Assembly (NCBI RefSeq): GCF_000147075.1
Contig: NC_014484.1
Coordinates: forward strand, 1,939,501 to 2,003,500
Length of the DNA stretch: 64,000 nt
Source of the DNA: Spirochaeta thermophila DSM 6192
GTDB lineage: Bacteria > Spirochaetota > Spirochaetia > Winmispirales > Winmispiraceae
Direction: 5' to 3'
Shown here one piece after another: positions 50,224 to 58,787 of the stretch. The translations under genes and the position numbers were made by a program. How positions within the stretch are numbered: position 1 is the stretch's first letter; each line of letters begins with the position of its first letter. A model generated the notes under the pieces. It was not told where the DNA came from and searched no databases. It saw nothing but the letters and a program-made list of their open reading frames with translations.

Positions 50224-51243
50224 ATGCACATGGAACACGACGAGTTTCAACCCGTCCGGTGGGGCGTGCTGGGCGTGTCGGGCCACTACAGGCTCCGCGT
50301 CCACAATCCCATGGACGATCTTGAAAACGAGGGGGTGGTGGAACGCATCGCCATCGCCTCGAGGGAGCTCGAACGGGCAAAGGAAGCGGCCCGGCAGCTG
50401 GGATTCAGGAAGGCCTACGGATCCTACGAGGACCTGCTCGCCGATCCGGAGGTGGAGGCGGTCTACATCCCCCTTCCCAACACCATGCACGCAGAGTACG
50501 TGAAGAAGGCTGCCGATGCGGGCAAGCACATCCTCTGCGAAAAGCCCTTCACCATGTCCGCGAAGGAGACCGAGGAGGCCATCCAGTACGCACTGGAGAA
50601 GGAGGTGCTCGTCATGGAGGCCTTCATGTACCGGCTCCACCCCCAGTGGCAGCACGCAAAGAGACTGGTCTCGGCAGGTGAGATCGGGGAGGTCCAGAAC
50701 ATCCACGTGTTCTTCTCCTACCACAACCCCGATCCCTCCAACATCCGCAACCGCAAGGAACTGGGCGGGGGCGCCATCCCCGACATAGGGTGCTATGCGG
50801 TCTCCTCCAGCAGGTTCCTCATGGGGAGGGAGCCGGAGCGGGTCGTGGCCCTCGTCCGGCGTGACCCTGAGCTGGAGGTGGACACCCTCTCCTCCGGGAT
50901 CCTCGACTTCGGCGGGCCGCGGGCCCTCTTCACGGTGGGGACCCGCACCTTCCCCCGGCAAGAGGTCCAGGTCTACGGCTCGCGGGGGTATCTGTCCATC
51001 GAGATCCCGTTCAACATGTACCCGGACGTGCCGGCAAAGCTCACGGTCCAGACGAGCGTGGGTACGAGGGTGGTGGAGACCGAGGCCATCGACCAGTACG
51101 GCCTCGAGTTCACAGCCTTCTCCCTCGCCGTGAGGGGTGAGATGCCCCTCCCCATTCCGCCCGAGGACGCCATCGCCAACCAGAAGGTGCTCGATGCCCT
51201 CTTCCGCTCCGAGGAGAGCGGGACGTGGGAGAAGGTCACCTGA
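50224..51243 (+). CDS. Gfo/Idh/MocA family oxidoreductase
   Basis: A 339-residue NAD(P)-dependent sugar oxidoreductase-like protein. The Rossmann strand WGVLGVSGHYRLRV is followed by IAIASRELERAKEAARQLGF, the core KHILCEKPFTMS with the catalytic Lys of the EKP motif, and MEAFMYRLHPQWQHAKRLV. The closest described relatives are dihydrodiol/D-xylose dehydrogenase-like members. A GGGGAGGAGG site precedes the ATG; a second ATG two codons later is equally usable. Substrate unknown; no sugar genes lie next to it. Confidence 0.9.
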   Translation: MHMEHDEFQPVRWGVLGVSGHYRLRVHNPMDDLENEGVVERIAIASRELERAKEAARQLGFRKAYGSYEDLLADPEVEAVYIPLPNTMHAEYVKKAADAGKHILCEKPFTMSAKETEEAIQYALEKEVLVMEAFMYRLHPQWQHAKRLVSAGEIGEVQNIHVFFSYHNPDPSNIRNRKELGGGAIPDIGCYAVSSSRFLMGREPERVVALVRRDPELEVDTLSSGILDFGGPRALFTVGTRTFPRQEVQVYGSRGYLSIEIPFNMYPDVPAKLTVQTSVGTRVVETEAIDQYGLEFTAFSLAVRGEMPLPIPPEDAIANQKVLDALFRSEESGTWEKVT

Positions 51244-51279
51244 GGGATCGGAAGGGCGTCGTCGTCCCAAAGCACGAAG

Positions 51280-51303
51280 AGAGGGAGGCGTAGGCCTCCC
51301 TCT
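51280..51303. terminator. bidirectional hairpin between converging genes
   Basis: A 10-bp stem AGAGGGAGGC / GCCTCCCTCT with loop GTAG sits between the Gfo/Idh/MocA gene and valS. The T-run is weak on both strands. Confidence 0.6.
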
Positions 51304-51326
51304 TCCTGTCCCCTCCTTCCAAGGAG

Positions 51327-53978
51327 TCAGCCCTTGAGCAGGGCCTCGTACTCCCGAAGCTTGGCGATCTGCTCGGCGAGATCCTTCTGTTTTGCCCGCT
51401 CCCCCTCCACCACCTGGGGGTGAGCCTTCTCCACGAAGTGGGGATTGGCGAGCTTCTTCTCCACCTTTTCGAGCACCCCCTGCAGCTTCGCGATCTTCTT
51501 CTCAAGGCGCTCTATCTCCCTGGGCACGTCGATGAGGTCTCGTATGTAGGAGTAGACCTCGAAGCCCTTGCCCACCACGACCACCGCCCCGTCCCGGGCA
51601 GGCGGCTCCTCCTGTATCGCGAGATCCTCGATGTTCATGAGGAGCTTCATGAGGTCATCGTGCGCCTCCAGGTAGGCACGGAGCCTCTCGTCATCGGAGC
51701 GCACCACCACCCGGAACTTCACCGACGGCGGGATAGTGAACTGGCTTCGGAGCGAGCGTACCCCCCGCACCACCTCCTGGAGCACGGCATAGGAGGCCTC
51801 GGCTGCAGGATCGTCCCACTCCTCCCGCGGCTCGGGGAAGGGGGCGAGGATGAGCAGGCCCTCGGTGGTGGGGAGCTTCTGGTAGAGCTCTTCCGTGACA
51901 AAGGGGAGGAAGGGATGCAAGAGCTTGAGCGCCTGCTCGAGGACGAACAGGAGGAGGGAGACCACCCGGTCCTTCTCCCGCTCGTCATCCCCGTTGAGGG
52001 AACGCTTGGCGCTCTCGATGTACCAGTCACAGAAGTCGCTCCAGAAGAACTCGTACGCGGTCTGGGCCGCCTCGTTGAAGCGGTAGGTCTCGAGCGCATC
52101 CCTCACCGTGCGGATGGTCTGGTTGAGGCGGTGGAGGATCCACCTGTCCACGTCGGTGGTCTCTATCTCTTCGAACGGGATGAGGGTGCGCCCCTCCAGG
52201 TTCATGAGGATGAACCTGGAGGCATTCCATATCTTGTTGGCAAAGTGGGCCCCCACCTGGAAAGTCTCCTTGTCGAGGAGCACGTCCTGCCCCTGGGCGG
52301 CGAGGAAGGCGAGGGTGAACCTGAGGGCGTCGGCCCCGTACTCCTCCACGATCTCGAGCGGGTCGATCCCGTTCCCGAGGGACTTGGACATCTTGCGTCC
52401 CTGCTTGTCGCGCACAAGCCCGGTGATGTAGATGTCCCGGAACGGCACCTCGTGCATGAACTCGAGGCTCGCCATGATCATGCGGGCCACCCAGAAGAAG
52501 ATGATGTCGTAGGCGGTGACCAGGGTGGTGGTGGGGAAGAACCGCTTGAGATCCTCGGTCTCCTCAGGCCAGCCCAACGTGGAGAAGGGCCAGAGCCACG
52601 AGGAGAACCAGGTGTCGAGCACATCCTCGTCCTGCCGAATCTTCGTACTGCCGCAGGAGGTACAGGAGGTGGGGTCCTCCCTGAGGACCATCTGGGCTCC
52701 GCAGTCGTCGCAGTACCAGACCGGGATCCGGTGTCCCCACCAGAGCTGGCGGCTTATGCACCAGTCGCGGATGTTCCTCAGCCAGTGGGTATAGGTGTTC
52801 TCCCACTTCCTGGGGAAGAACTGGATCTTCCCCTCCTCCCACGCCTTGAGTGCCTTCTGGGCCATGGTGTCCATCCGCACGAACCACTGCTCCGAGAGGT
52901 AGGGCTCCACAGGCACGTGGGTGCGGTAGCAGTGGCCCACCTGATGCACGTGGGGCTCCTCCTTCACGAGGAGGCCGAGCGCCTTGAGATCCTCCACCAC
53001 CCGGGCGCGGGCCTCTTCCCGCGAGAGTCCCCGGTACTTCTCAGGCACGTGCTCGTTGAGCGTGGCATCGGGGTTGAAGATGTTGATGAACTCGAGATTG
53101 TGCCGCTTGCCTATCTCGAAGTCGTTGAAGTCGTGCGCAGGGGTGATCTTCACCACACCGGTTCCGAACTCAGGATCCACGTACTCGTCGGCGATCACCT
53201 TCACCCTGCGATTCACCAGGGGGACGATCACCTCCTTCCCCACGAGGTGCCGGTATCGCTCATCCCCTGGGTGGACCGCCACCGCGGTATCGCCCAGCAT
53301 GGTCTCAGGCCGGGTGGTGGCGATCATCACCTTCTCCTCGCTGTCCGCCACCGGGTAGAGGATGTAGTAGAGCTTCCCCTGGACCTCCTTGTACTCCACC
53401 TCGTCGTCCGCGAGGGCGGTCTTGAGCCCCGGAGACCAGTTCACGAGATAGGTCCCCCGGTAGATGAGCCCCTTCTCGTAGAGTGAGACGAAGACCTCCC
53501 TCACTGCCCGCGAGAGCCCCTCATCGAGGGTGAACCGCTCCCGTGACCAGTCGCAGGAGGCTCCTATCTTCTTGAGTTGATTGATGATGATCTCCTTGTG
53601 CTCGAGGGCGTGCTGCCAGGTGATCTCCACGAACTTTTCCCGCCCGAGCGAGCGCGGATCCACTCCCTGGGCCCACAGCTTCCGTTCCACCACACTCTGG
53701 GTGGCGATACCCGCATGATCGGTGCCGGGGAGCCAAAGCGTGGGCTCTCCCTTCATCCTGTGGTAACGGATGAGGATGTCCTGCAGGGAATTGTTGAGCC
53801 CATGGCCCATATGGAGTACACCGGTCACATTCGGCGGCGGGATGACGATGACGAAGGGCTTCCCTACACCTTCCCGCGGCATGAAGGCACCCTGTTCCAG
53901 CCAGGTGGCATAGATGCGTTCTTCGAACTCTTTGGGGTTGTACACCTTCTCCAGCAGCACTTCCTTCTGCTTCATCAT
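51327..53978 (-). CDS. valS: valyl-tRNA synthetase
   Basis: An 883-residue class I aminoacyl-tRNA synthetase. PPPNVTGVLHMGHGLNNSLQD carries the HIGH-type motif (HMGH, 56-59), and GRKMSKSLGN near 530 is the KMSKS loop. Between lies the editing domain with GTGVVKITPAHDFNDFE. The anticodon-binding domain follows, and the last 65 residues form a coiled-coil tail (DLIDVPREIERLEKKIAKL) typical of ValS. Four Cys residues in CDDCG and CTSCGS look like an inserted zinc site. The second ATG of the ATG-ATG pair has the better spacing from AAGGAG (53,975). No T-box is seen upstream. Confidence 0.97.
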   Translation of the reverse strand: MMKQKEVLLEKVYNPKEFEERIYATWLEQGAFMPREGVGKPFVIVIPPPNVTGVLHMGHGLNNSLQDILIRYHRMKGEPTLWLPGTDHAGIATQSVVERKLWAQGVDPRSLGREKFVEITWQHALEHKEIIINQLKKIGASCDWSRERFTLDEGLSRAVREVFVSLYEKGLIYRGTYLVNWSPGLKTALADDEVEYKEVQGKLYYILYPVADSEEKVMIATTRPETMLGDTAVAVHPGDERYRHLVGKEVIVPLVNRRVKVIADEYVDPEFGTGVVKITPAHDFNDFEIGKRHNLEFINIFNPDATLNEHVPEKYRGLSREEARARVVEDLKALGLLVKEEPHVHQVGHCYRTHVPVEPYLSEQWFVRMDTMAQKALKAWEEGKIQFFPRKWENTYTHWLRNIRDWCISRQLWWGHRIPVWYCDDCGAQMVLREDPTSCTSCGSTKIRQDEDVLDTWFSSWLWPFSTLGWPEETEDLKRFFPTTTLVTAYDIIFFWVARMIMASLEFMHEVPFRDIYITGLVRDKQGRKMSKSLGNGIDPLEIVEEYGADALRFTLAFLAAQGQDVLLDKETFQVGAHFANKIWNASRFILMNLEGRTLIPFEEIETTDVDRWILHRLNQTIRTVRDALETYRFNEAAQTAYEFFWSDFCDWYIESAKRSLNGDDEREKDRVVSLLLFVLEQALKLLHPFLPFVTEELYQKLPTTEGLLILAPFPEPREEWDDPAAEASYAVLQEVVRGVRSLRSQFTIPPSVKFRVVVRSDDERLRAYLEAHDDLMKLLMNIEDLAIQEEPPARDGAVVVVGKGFEVYSYIRDLIDVPREIERLEKKIAKLQGVLEKVEKKLANPHFVEKAHPQVVEGERAKQKDLAEQIAKLREYEALLKG

Positions 53979-54117
53979 CTGCTCCTTCGACCTGCGTAGT
54001 GGGAGGTATGGTACCAGAATCGAGCTTCCCTCGCAAGGCGTAAGTCTTCACCAAGGAAGGTGTAAAAGGAGATGGAGAGGGATTGGCCAGGGCACGGGTC
54101 GACCTCGAGACGGTCCC

Positions 54118-55356
54118 TCAGAAGGCGTCTTGAGTCTTGATCCCCTTGCGCGCCCGCTCGATCCGTTCGATCTTCCTGTAGGACTTGGCCTGCTTCTCGA
54201 GCTCGGCCACGTCGCTCACCACGATCCTGTCGTCGAGGACTCGGATGATCTTGGAAGAGAGGATCTCCTGGAAGGCCCGCAGTCCCTTCTCCTGGGGGAG
54301 TCCCACCATGTTGACGAGCTCCCTGGGACCGAAATCGAAGGTGTAGGCAGTTCCGTCCCGGATGGAGACCCTCAGCTTTTCGAGGTGGATGAGCATCCCG
54401 TCGTAGAGTCTGGCGACAGGGTTGGTGAGGAGGGTGTTGGCGAGCTGCTTGTAGAGGAACCAGATCCGCTCGGCGAGCAGGGTGGTGAGCTTGGCGATGA
54501 GCTGGGGCTGGGTGCTCACCATCCGCTCGAAGTTCGCCTTGTTCACCACCAGGAGGGTGCAATCCTCGTGAGCGATGGCCGAGGCCGAGCGGGGCTTGTT
54601 CTCGAGGAGGGCCATCTCCCCGAATATATCGCCGGGCTTGAGCACCGCGAGGAGGACCTCCCTGTCGTTGACGATCTTGGTGATCCTCACCGAGCCCTTC
54701 TGTATCACGAAGAGCTCTTCGCCCGGCATGTTCTCGCAAAAGATCATGGTGTCCTTGGGGTAGGTGCGGGTGAGCCCCTCGGCGGGCTCGAGGAAGACCG
54801 GCCGGGCATAGGGTTTGATCTTCTCCATCCGCGCCTTCGCCTGTTCCACGTTCCGTCCCTGAGGGGCATACTTGAGGTACTGGTAGTAGGCGTAGTAGGC
54901 GATGGAGTACTGGTTCTGCCGTACGTAGTACTCACCCACCCTGAAGAGGTGCTCGAGATCGTACTCCTCTATGGTGTGCTTGAGGGTGAGCTGGGAGAGC
55001 TTCCTGTCGAGATGTCGCATCTGGCGTGAGAACTTCTCGATGATCTTGAGCGCCACCGGGGTGTTCCGCTCGATGAGGAGGTGGTAGTTGTCACGGTGCA
55101 CGGCGATGAGCGAGACATCGGTGAGGGCCTGGGCCGTCTCGATGTGGCTGTGGCGTGACATCGTGGCCACCACACCGAAGAAGTCCCCCGGCCCGAGGAT
55201 GTCCCCCCCCTCGTCGTCCACTACCGAGGTCTCCCTGGCGAGGCGCACCTGGCCCGAGCGGATGATGTAGAAGTAGTCGGCATCCTGCTTGCCTTCCACG
55301 ATGATGTACGCGCCTTTCCGGAAGTTGACCAGGGAGAGCTGGAGTGGTTCAGCCAT
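54118..55356 (-). CDS. protein with two cyclic-nucleotide-binding domains
   Basis: A 412-residue cytosolic protein, related to the spirochaete CNB proteins. The first domain (RKGAYIIVEGKQDADYFYIIRSGQVRL to about 125) and the second (KDTMIFCENMPGEELFVIQKGSVRI to about 330) each have the phosphate-binding cassette; the second has the fuller GEMALLENKPRSASAIA with the Arg that usually contacts the cyclic phosphate. The first has GDFFGVVATMSRHSHIE instead, with no such Arg. A helical part with tandem Tyr residues connects them, and a winged-helix-like end (LVNMVGLPQEKGLRAFQEIL) follows. It may be a ligand-sensing regulator. Confidence 0.85.
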   Translation of the reverse strand: MAEPLQLSLVNFRKGAYIIVEGKQDADYFYIIRSGQVRLARETSVVDDEGGDILGPGDFFGVVATMSRHSHIETAQALTDVSLIAVHRDNYHLLIERNTPVALKIIEKFSRQMRHLDRKLSQLTLKHTIEEYDLEHLFRVGEYYVRQNQYSIAYYAYYQYLKYAPQGRNVEQAKARMEKIKPYARPVFLEPAEGLTRTYPKDTMIFCENMPGEELFVIQKGSVRITKIVNDREVLLAVLKPGDIFGEMALLENKPRSASAIAHEDCTLLVVNKANFERMVSTQPQLIAKLTTLLAERIWFLYKQLANTLLTNPVARLYDGMLIHLEKLRVSIRDGTAYTFDFGPRELVNMVGLPQEKGLRAFQEILSSKIIRVLDDRIVVSDVAELEKQAKSYRKIERIERARKGIKTQDAF

Positions 55357-55628
55357 CGTTCATCCTGAGGAGAATGTTCTTACCACAGTATAGAAGCGTG
55401 CAATTTCCTTTGTCAATGAACATACCACTATCTATAATAGCACACGCCGGAGCGGATTTCACCATGGTGCGGGCACATGCCGCAATGCGGCCTGCCGCAG
55501 GAGGATCGTACCCGTCAGCCGCGGGGACCGTCGCTGCTCCCCTTGGGGGACACGCGGACATGCCAAGGGGACCCCGCCGAAGGCCAGAGGGATGGCTCCC
55601 CGCCGCCCCGAATCCCGCCCCGTACGGA

Positions 55629-57200
55629 CTAGTAGACCCCCACCACTTCCACCGAGTAGGAGATCCGATCGAAGGAGACGCCCCGCCACTCGTGGCTCGC
55701 TCCCCAGAGGGCCGGAGCCTCCTCCGAGAGCGCGGCCTCACCTCCTGGTACGAGGCGTTCCGTGGAAGCGCCCTCCCTGAAGAGGAGCAGATGCTGGGCC
55801 GAAATCCCGCCGAGGAAGAACATCTCATCCTGTCCCCGGTATCCTTCGGGGATACGCACCACCCTCTGGATCGCCGTGGGGTCCACGGGCACCCATCCCA
55901 TGCCGGGGAGCGCCGCCTCCACCCAGTAGTACCACCCGAGGTCTCCGCGCCCCTCCAGGAGCACCCCGCCCACGAGGCGCACGGGGAGCCCTGCCATGCG
56001 GCCGAGCTCCGCGAGGAGGCGGGCCTTTCCGAGGGAGGACCCCCTCCCGGCGGCGAGGACCTGGGCCGGCTCGCCCGGACCTCCAGGATCGTAGCCCACG
56101 ACGTCCCGGACCCAGGTGAAGAGACGCCAGAGCCGCTCGTAGGCCGTCCCTGTGAGTTCTTCGAAGAGCCCTCCCAGCCGCTCGTCACCCGCATCGATGG
56201 CGCCGGAAGGCCTGGTATACGCCTCGTACGAGGAAACCTCCGCTTCCGAAAAGGAGAGATGAGGATCCACATCCTCTATCCACACAGGATACACGTCGCA
56301 CACCACGGCCCGCTCGGCGATGAGGACCCCCGGTCCGGAGGAGAACCTGAAGGCGAGGCGCCGATCGTTCTGGAAAAAGGCGGGCGGCGTCTCCTCCACG
56401 TCCCTTATGTTCCGCTGCCAATGCGTGCGCAGGACCCGGGGAAGCCATGCCACCACCACACCCGCAGGTTGAAACCGCACTCCTTCCACCGTGGTCCGGA
56501 AGGTGAGGGCATAGGTGACCGCATCGCCGTACTCCCGCCTCCCCGGTGCGGTGTCGACTTCCACAAAGACCCCGCTCGAGCGCTCCTCACCCCTCGCGAG
56601 GAAGACCTCTCCCCCCGCCGCACCCTCCGGCATGCGGAAGACCACCTCCTCGTCGGTCCAGGAGATCACCTGATCGGTCGGCACCGGCAGGAACCGCGAG
56701 GCCTCGCCTTGTACCGCCGCCCTTCCCGCCCACGTCACGAAGACACGCCCTCCTTCCCTCAGCCGAGAGAGCCCGCCTCCCGAAACCCGTACGAGCTCAC
56801 CTATCCTCACCCGGGCGGGTTCGGCCTCCGAGAGGACCGGCGAGGCGCTCTCCTCGTACACCACCGGGATCTCTTCCTTCACCGCGAAGAGGGCCCCGTT
56901 GCTCCTGCTCCCATCACGGGCCTCCACCACCACGAACCCGGACTCCACGTCCCTGGGAAGGACCACCTCCACCGCCCTCGGGCTCCACGACCGCACGTTC
57001 CGCCGGAGGATCTGTCTCCCCCCCACCCACACCTTGCCCGGCTCACCTCCGAACCCCCGACCCACGATGCGCACCACCTCCCCCGGCGAAGCCACCTCGG
57101 GCACGACCCGAACGATCCGCGGGGGCAAGGCGTCGACCACCCACATGAACACCGCACCCAACGTCACCGCTATGGAAAAGACCGCGAACGAGCGCAGCAT
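55629..57200 (-). CDS. IPT/TIG protein with degenerate transglutaminase-like domain
   Basis: A 523-residue exported protein: an N-terminal membrane segment, an IPT/TIG beta domain (PPRIVRVVPEVASPGEVVRIVGRGFG), a second one with LVRVSGGGLSRLREG, and a C-terminal transglutaminase-like fold (about 330-520). The family catalytic Cys (usually RGVC) is Ser here in GRGSSLGKARLLAELGRMAG, the His (HAWVE) is Tyr in YYWVEAALPGMGWVPVDP, and only the Asp remains. The protein is therefore probably not a transglutaminase or protease. The ATG at 57200 overlaps the preceding stop (TGATG). Confidence 0.8.
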   Translation of the reverse strand: MLRSFAVFSIAVTLGAVFMWVVDALPPRIVRVVPEVASPGEVVRIVGRGFGGEPGKVWVGGRQILRRNVRSWSPRAVEVVLPRDVESGFVVVEARDGSRSNGALFAVKEEIPVVYEESASPVLSEAEPARVRIGELVRVSGGGLSRLREGGRVFVTWAGRAAVQGEASRFLPVPTDQVISWTDEEVVFRMPEGAAGGEVFLARGEERSSGVFVEVDTAPGRREYGDAVTYALTFRTTVEGVRFQPAGVVVAWLPRVLRTHWQRNIRDVEETPPAFFQNDRRLAFRFSSGPGVLIAERAVVCDVYPVWIEDVDPHLSFSEAEVSSYEAYTRPSGAIDAGDERLGGLFEELTGTAYERLWRLFTWVRDVVGYDPGGPGEPAQVLAAGRGSSLGKARLLAELGRMAGLPVRLVGGVLLEGRGDLGWYYWVEAALPGMGWVPVDPTAIQRVVRIPEGYRGQDEMFFLGGISAQHLLLFREGASTERLVPGGEAALSEEAPALWGASHEWRGVSFDRISYSVEVVGVY

Positions 57201-57751
57201 CACCCCCCGTCCTCCCCCTGTCCCTCGGTTTCAGCCCCTTCCAGCGCATCATCGGCGGCCCCGCCCTGCGGCTCTTCATCGAGGGCTCCGTCCAGCCATA
57301 TCTCCATCACGATGTGGTACACGTCGTTTCCCTGGACGTGCACGTCGGCGCGCCCCAGGGGGAAGAAGACCACCTTCTCTCCGATCTTGAGCGGGATCTC
57401 CTTCACCGTGGCCACGTACCTGAGTGCATCGCCCTCGTCCGCAGTCCACACCTGTCCCTCGGCGAGGATGAGATACGACCCGTCACTCCGCTCGAAGGGG
57501 GTGATACGTGCGAGGACCACCAGGTCCTTGCCCACGAGTTTTATGGTGACCGCCTTGCCGGGAAGGGTGGCCCGGGACCGGTGGACCTCCCACTCGAAAT
57601 CCTCCACCCCCTCCAGTCGGGTAGCGATGTTCACCGTGACGACCCTCTCTATGGTGGAGAGGAGGTCCTCCACCCGGTCGTCCTGACCGAAGACCGGCAT
57701 GAGGGAGACGGTGAGGAGCCATGCGACGAATATGCGCGTATGCATCGTCAT
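57200..57751 (-). CDS. secreted protein of unknown function
   Basis: A 183-residue protein with a signal peptide (MTMHTRIFVAWLLTVSLMPVFGQ) and a 110-residue beta-rich domain (VEDLLSTIERVVTVNIATRLEG ... LPGKAVTIKLVGKDLVVLARI ... GSYLILAEGQVWTADEGDALRYV), followed by an acidic tail of Asp, Glu and Gly. No family is recognised. Both ends overlap neighbouring genes, so it is made with them. Confidence 0.75.
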   Translation of the reverse strand: MTMHTRIFVAWLLTVSLMPVFGQDDRVEDLLSTIERVVTVNIATRLEGVEDFEWEVHRSRATLPGKAVTIKLVGKDLVVLARITPFERSDGSYLILAEGQVWTADEGDALRYVATVKEIPLKIGEKVVFFPLGRADVHVQGNDVYHIVMEIWLDGALDEEPQGGAADDALEGAETEGQGEDGG

Positions 57752-58242
57752 CTTCCGGACGAGAGTCGTACGAAGACGGGGGTCCCGTATACCCTGGGAG
57801 AGGGAACAGGGGGAAGCTCAATCACGAGTTCGTCCTGTGAGGAATCACCCAACGCGCGGACCATCTCCCCACCCGGCTGGGCCGAGGGCAGGGGGACCAC
57901 CGCCTGCTGCACCACATCCATGCCCGCCTGACCGCCCCACATCCCGAGGATGACCCCCAGGGAGAACCCTGCACCGGCAAGGGCGAAGACCACGAGCAAG
58001 GCGAAGACCGGCACGGGGAGGGCGATCCCCGCCACCCGGCGGGGCGCAGAGAGGGCCGCCTCCACCCTCCGGTACACGCGTGCTGCAGCCTCTTCCACCT
58101 CTTCCCTCCCGATCACCCAGGAGGAGAGGAAGGCGGAGAGGCGTCCGTAGGTCTGCAGTGCAGGATGCTCGAGCGGAGTCTCGTTCCCCTCCCGCATCCG
58201 ATCGTACCTCTCGCTCATGGAGAGCCATTCCTTCTCGTTCAT
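57748..58242 (-). CDS. putative anti-sigma factor-like membrane protein
   Basis: A 164-residue protein with a cytosolic helical part (about 1-75: EKEWLSMSERYDRMR ... REEVEEAAARVYRRVEAAL), one transmembrane helix (VPVFALLVVFALAGAGFSLGVILGMW) and an outer Pro-rich tail. The layout matches anti-sigma factors encoded after an ECF sigma gene, and it overlaps that gene by four bases, but no zinc-binding His-Cys motif or other named family mark is present. The function is inferred from position and layout. Confidence 0.65.
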   Translation of the reverse strand: MNEKEWLSMSERYDRMREGNETPLEHPALQTYGRLSAFLSSWVIGREEVEEAAARVYRRVEAALSAPRRVAGIALPVPVFALLVVFALAGAGFSLGVILGMWGGQAGMDVVQQAVVPLPSAQPGGEMVRALGDSSQDELVIELPPVPSPRVYGTPVFVRLSSGR

Positions 58243-58751
58243 ACCATCCCCCGGTCCTCAAGCAGCTCGGCGAGCCTGCGCCGGGCCCTGAAGATACGGA
58301 TCTTCACGTTGGCTTCCGATATGCCGAGCGCCTTCGCGATCTCTTGATACGCGAAGCCCTCGTACTCCCTCAAGACGAGCGGCACCCTCAGGTTGTAGGG
58401 GAGCGCCATGATCGCATCCCTCACCATGCGGGAGTCCTCCTCCTTGAGGAGACGGGACTCCTCGCTCTCCTCGACCTTGGGCTGCTCCTTGAAGAGGCTG
58501 GTGAGCGCACGCCGCTCCCTCGTACGTCGCCGCTCGTGGTTGTAGGCGAGGTTGCGGGCCACGCGGATGAGCCAATAGGTGGCCTCGTCGGTATCCTGAA
58601 TCTTGTGCATCCGAGGGTAATAGCGGATAAACGCCTCCTGACAGATCTCCTCTGCCACATGGCCGTCGCCCGTTATCCGGTAGACCACCCTGTAGAGTAC
58701 GGGAAACGCATGCCGGTACACCCTGTCGAAAAGCCCGTCGTCATGATACAT
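58239..58751 (-). CDS. ECF-type RNA polymerase sigma factor
   Basis: A 170-residue group 4 sigma factor. Region 2 is LFDRVYRHAFPVLYRVVYRITGDGHVAEEICQEAFIRYYPRM with the core-binding and -10-reading helices, and region 4 is ALPYNLRVPLVLREYEGFAYQEIAKALGISEANVKIRIFRARRRL with the -35-reading helix-turn-helix. Region 3 is absent, as expected. It leads a four-gene chain with ATGA-type overlaps. No ribosome site is visible before the ATG; an alternative is co-transcription from cysS, 36 bases upstream. Confidence 0.93.
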   Translation of the reverse strand: MYHDDGLFDRVYRHAFPVLYRVVYRITGDGHVAEEICQEAFIRYYPRMHKIQDTDEATYWLIRVARNLAYNHERRRTRERRALTSLFKEQPKVEESEESRLLKEEDSRMVRDAIMALPYNLRVPLVLREYEGFAYQEIAKALGISEANVKIRIFRARRRLAELLEDRGMV

Positions 58752-58787
58752 ATACTACAACAACCCATGTCTCTGAAAGTTACACCT

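Noticed and set aside
53979-54117. T-box or other amino-acid riboswitch before valS
   Set aside because: The leader is short, with only a 4-bp CACC/GGTG hairpin, and shows no T-box sequence or specifier stem.
55344-57686. Open frame of about 780 codons on the plus strand
   Set aside because: It lies opposite the transglutaminase-like and secreted-protein genes and reads as His/Arg/Pro-rich shadow sequence.
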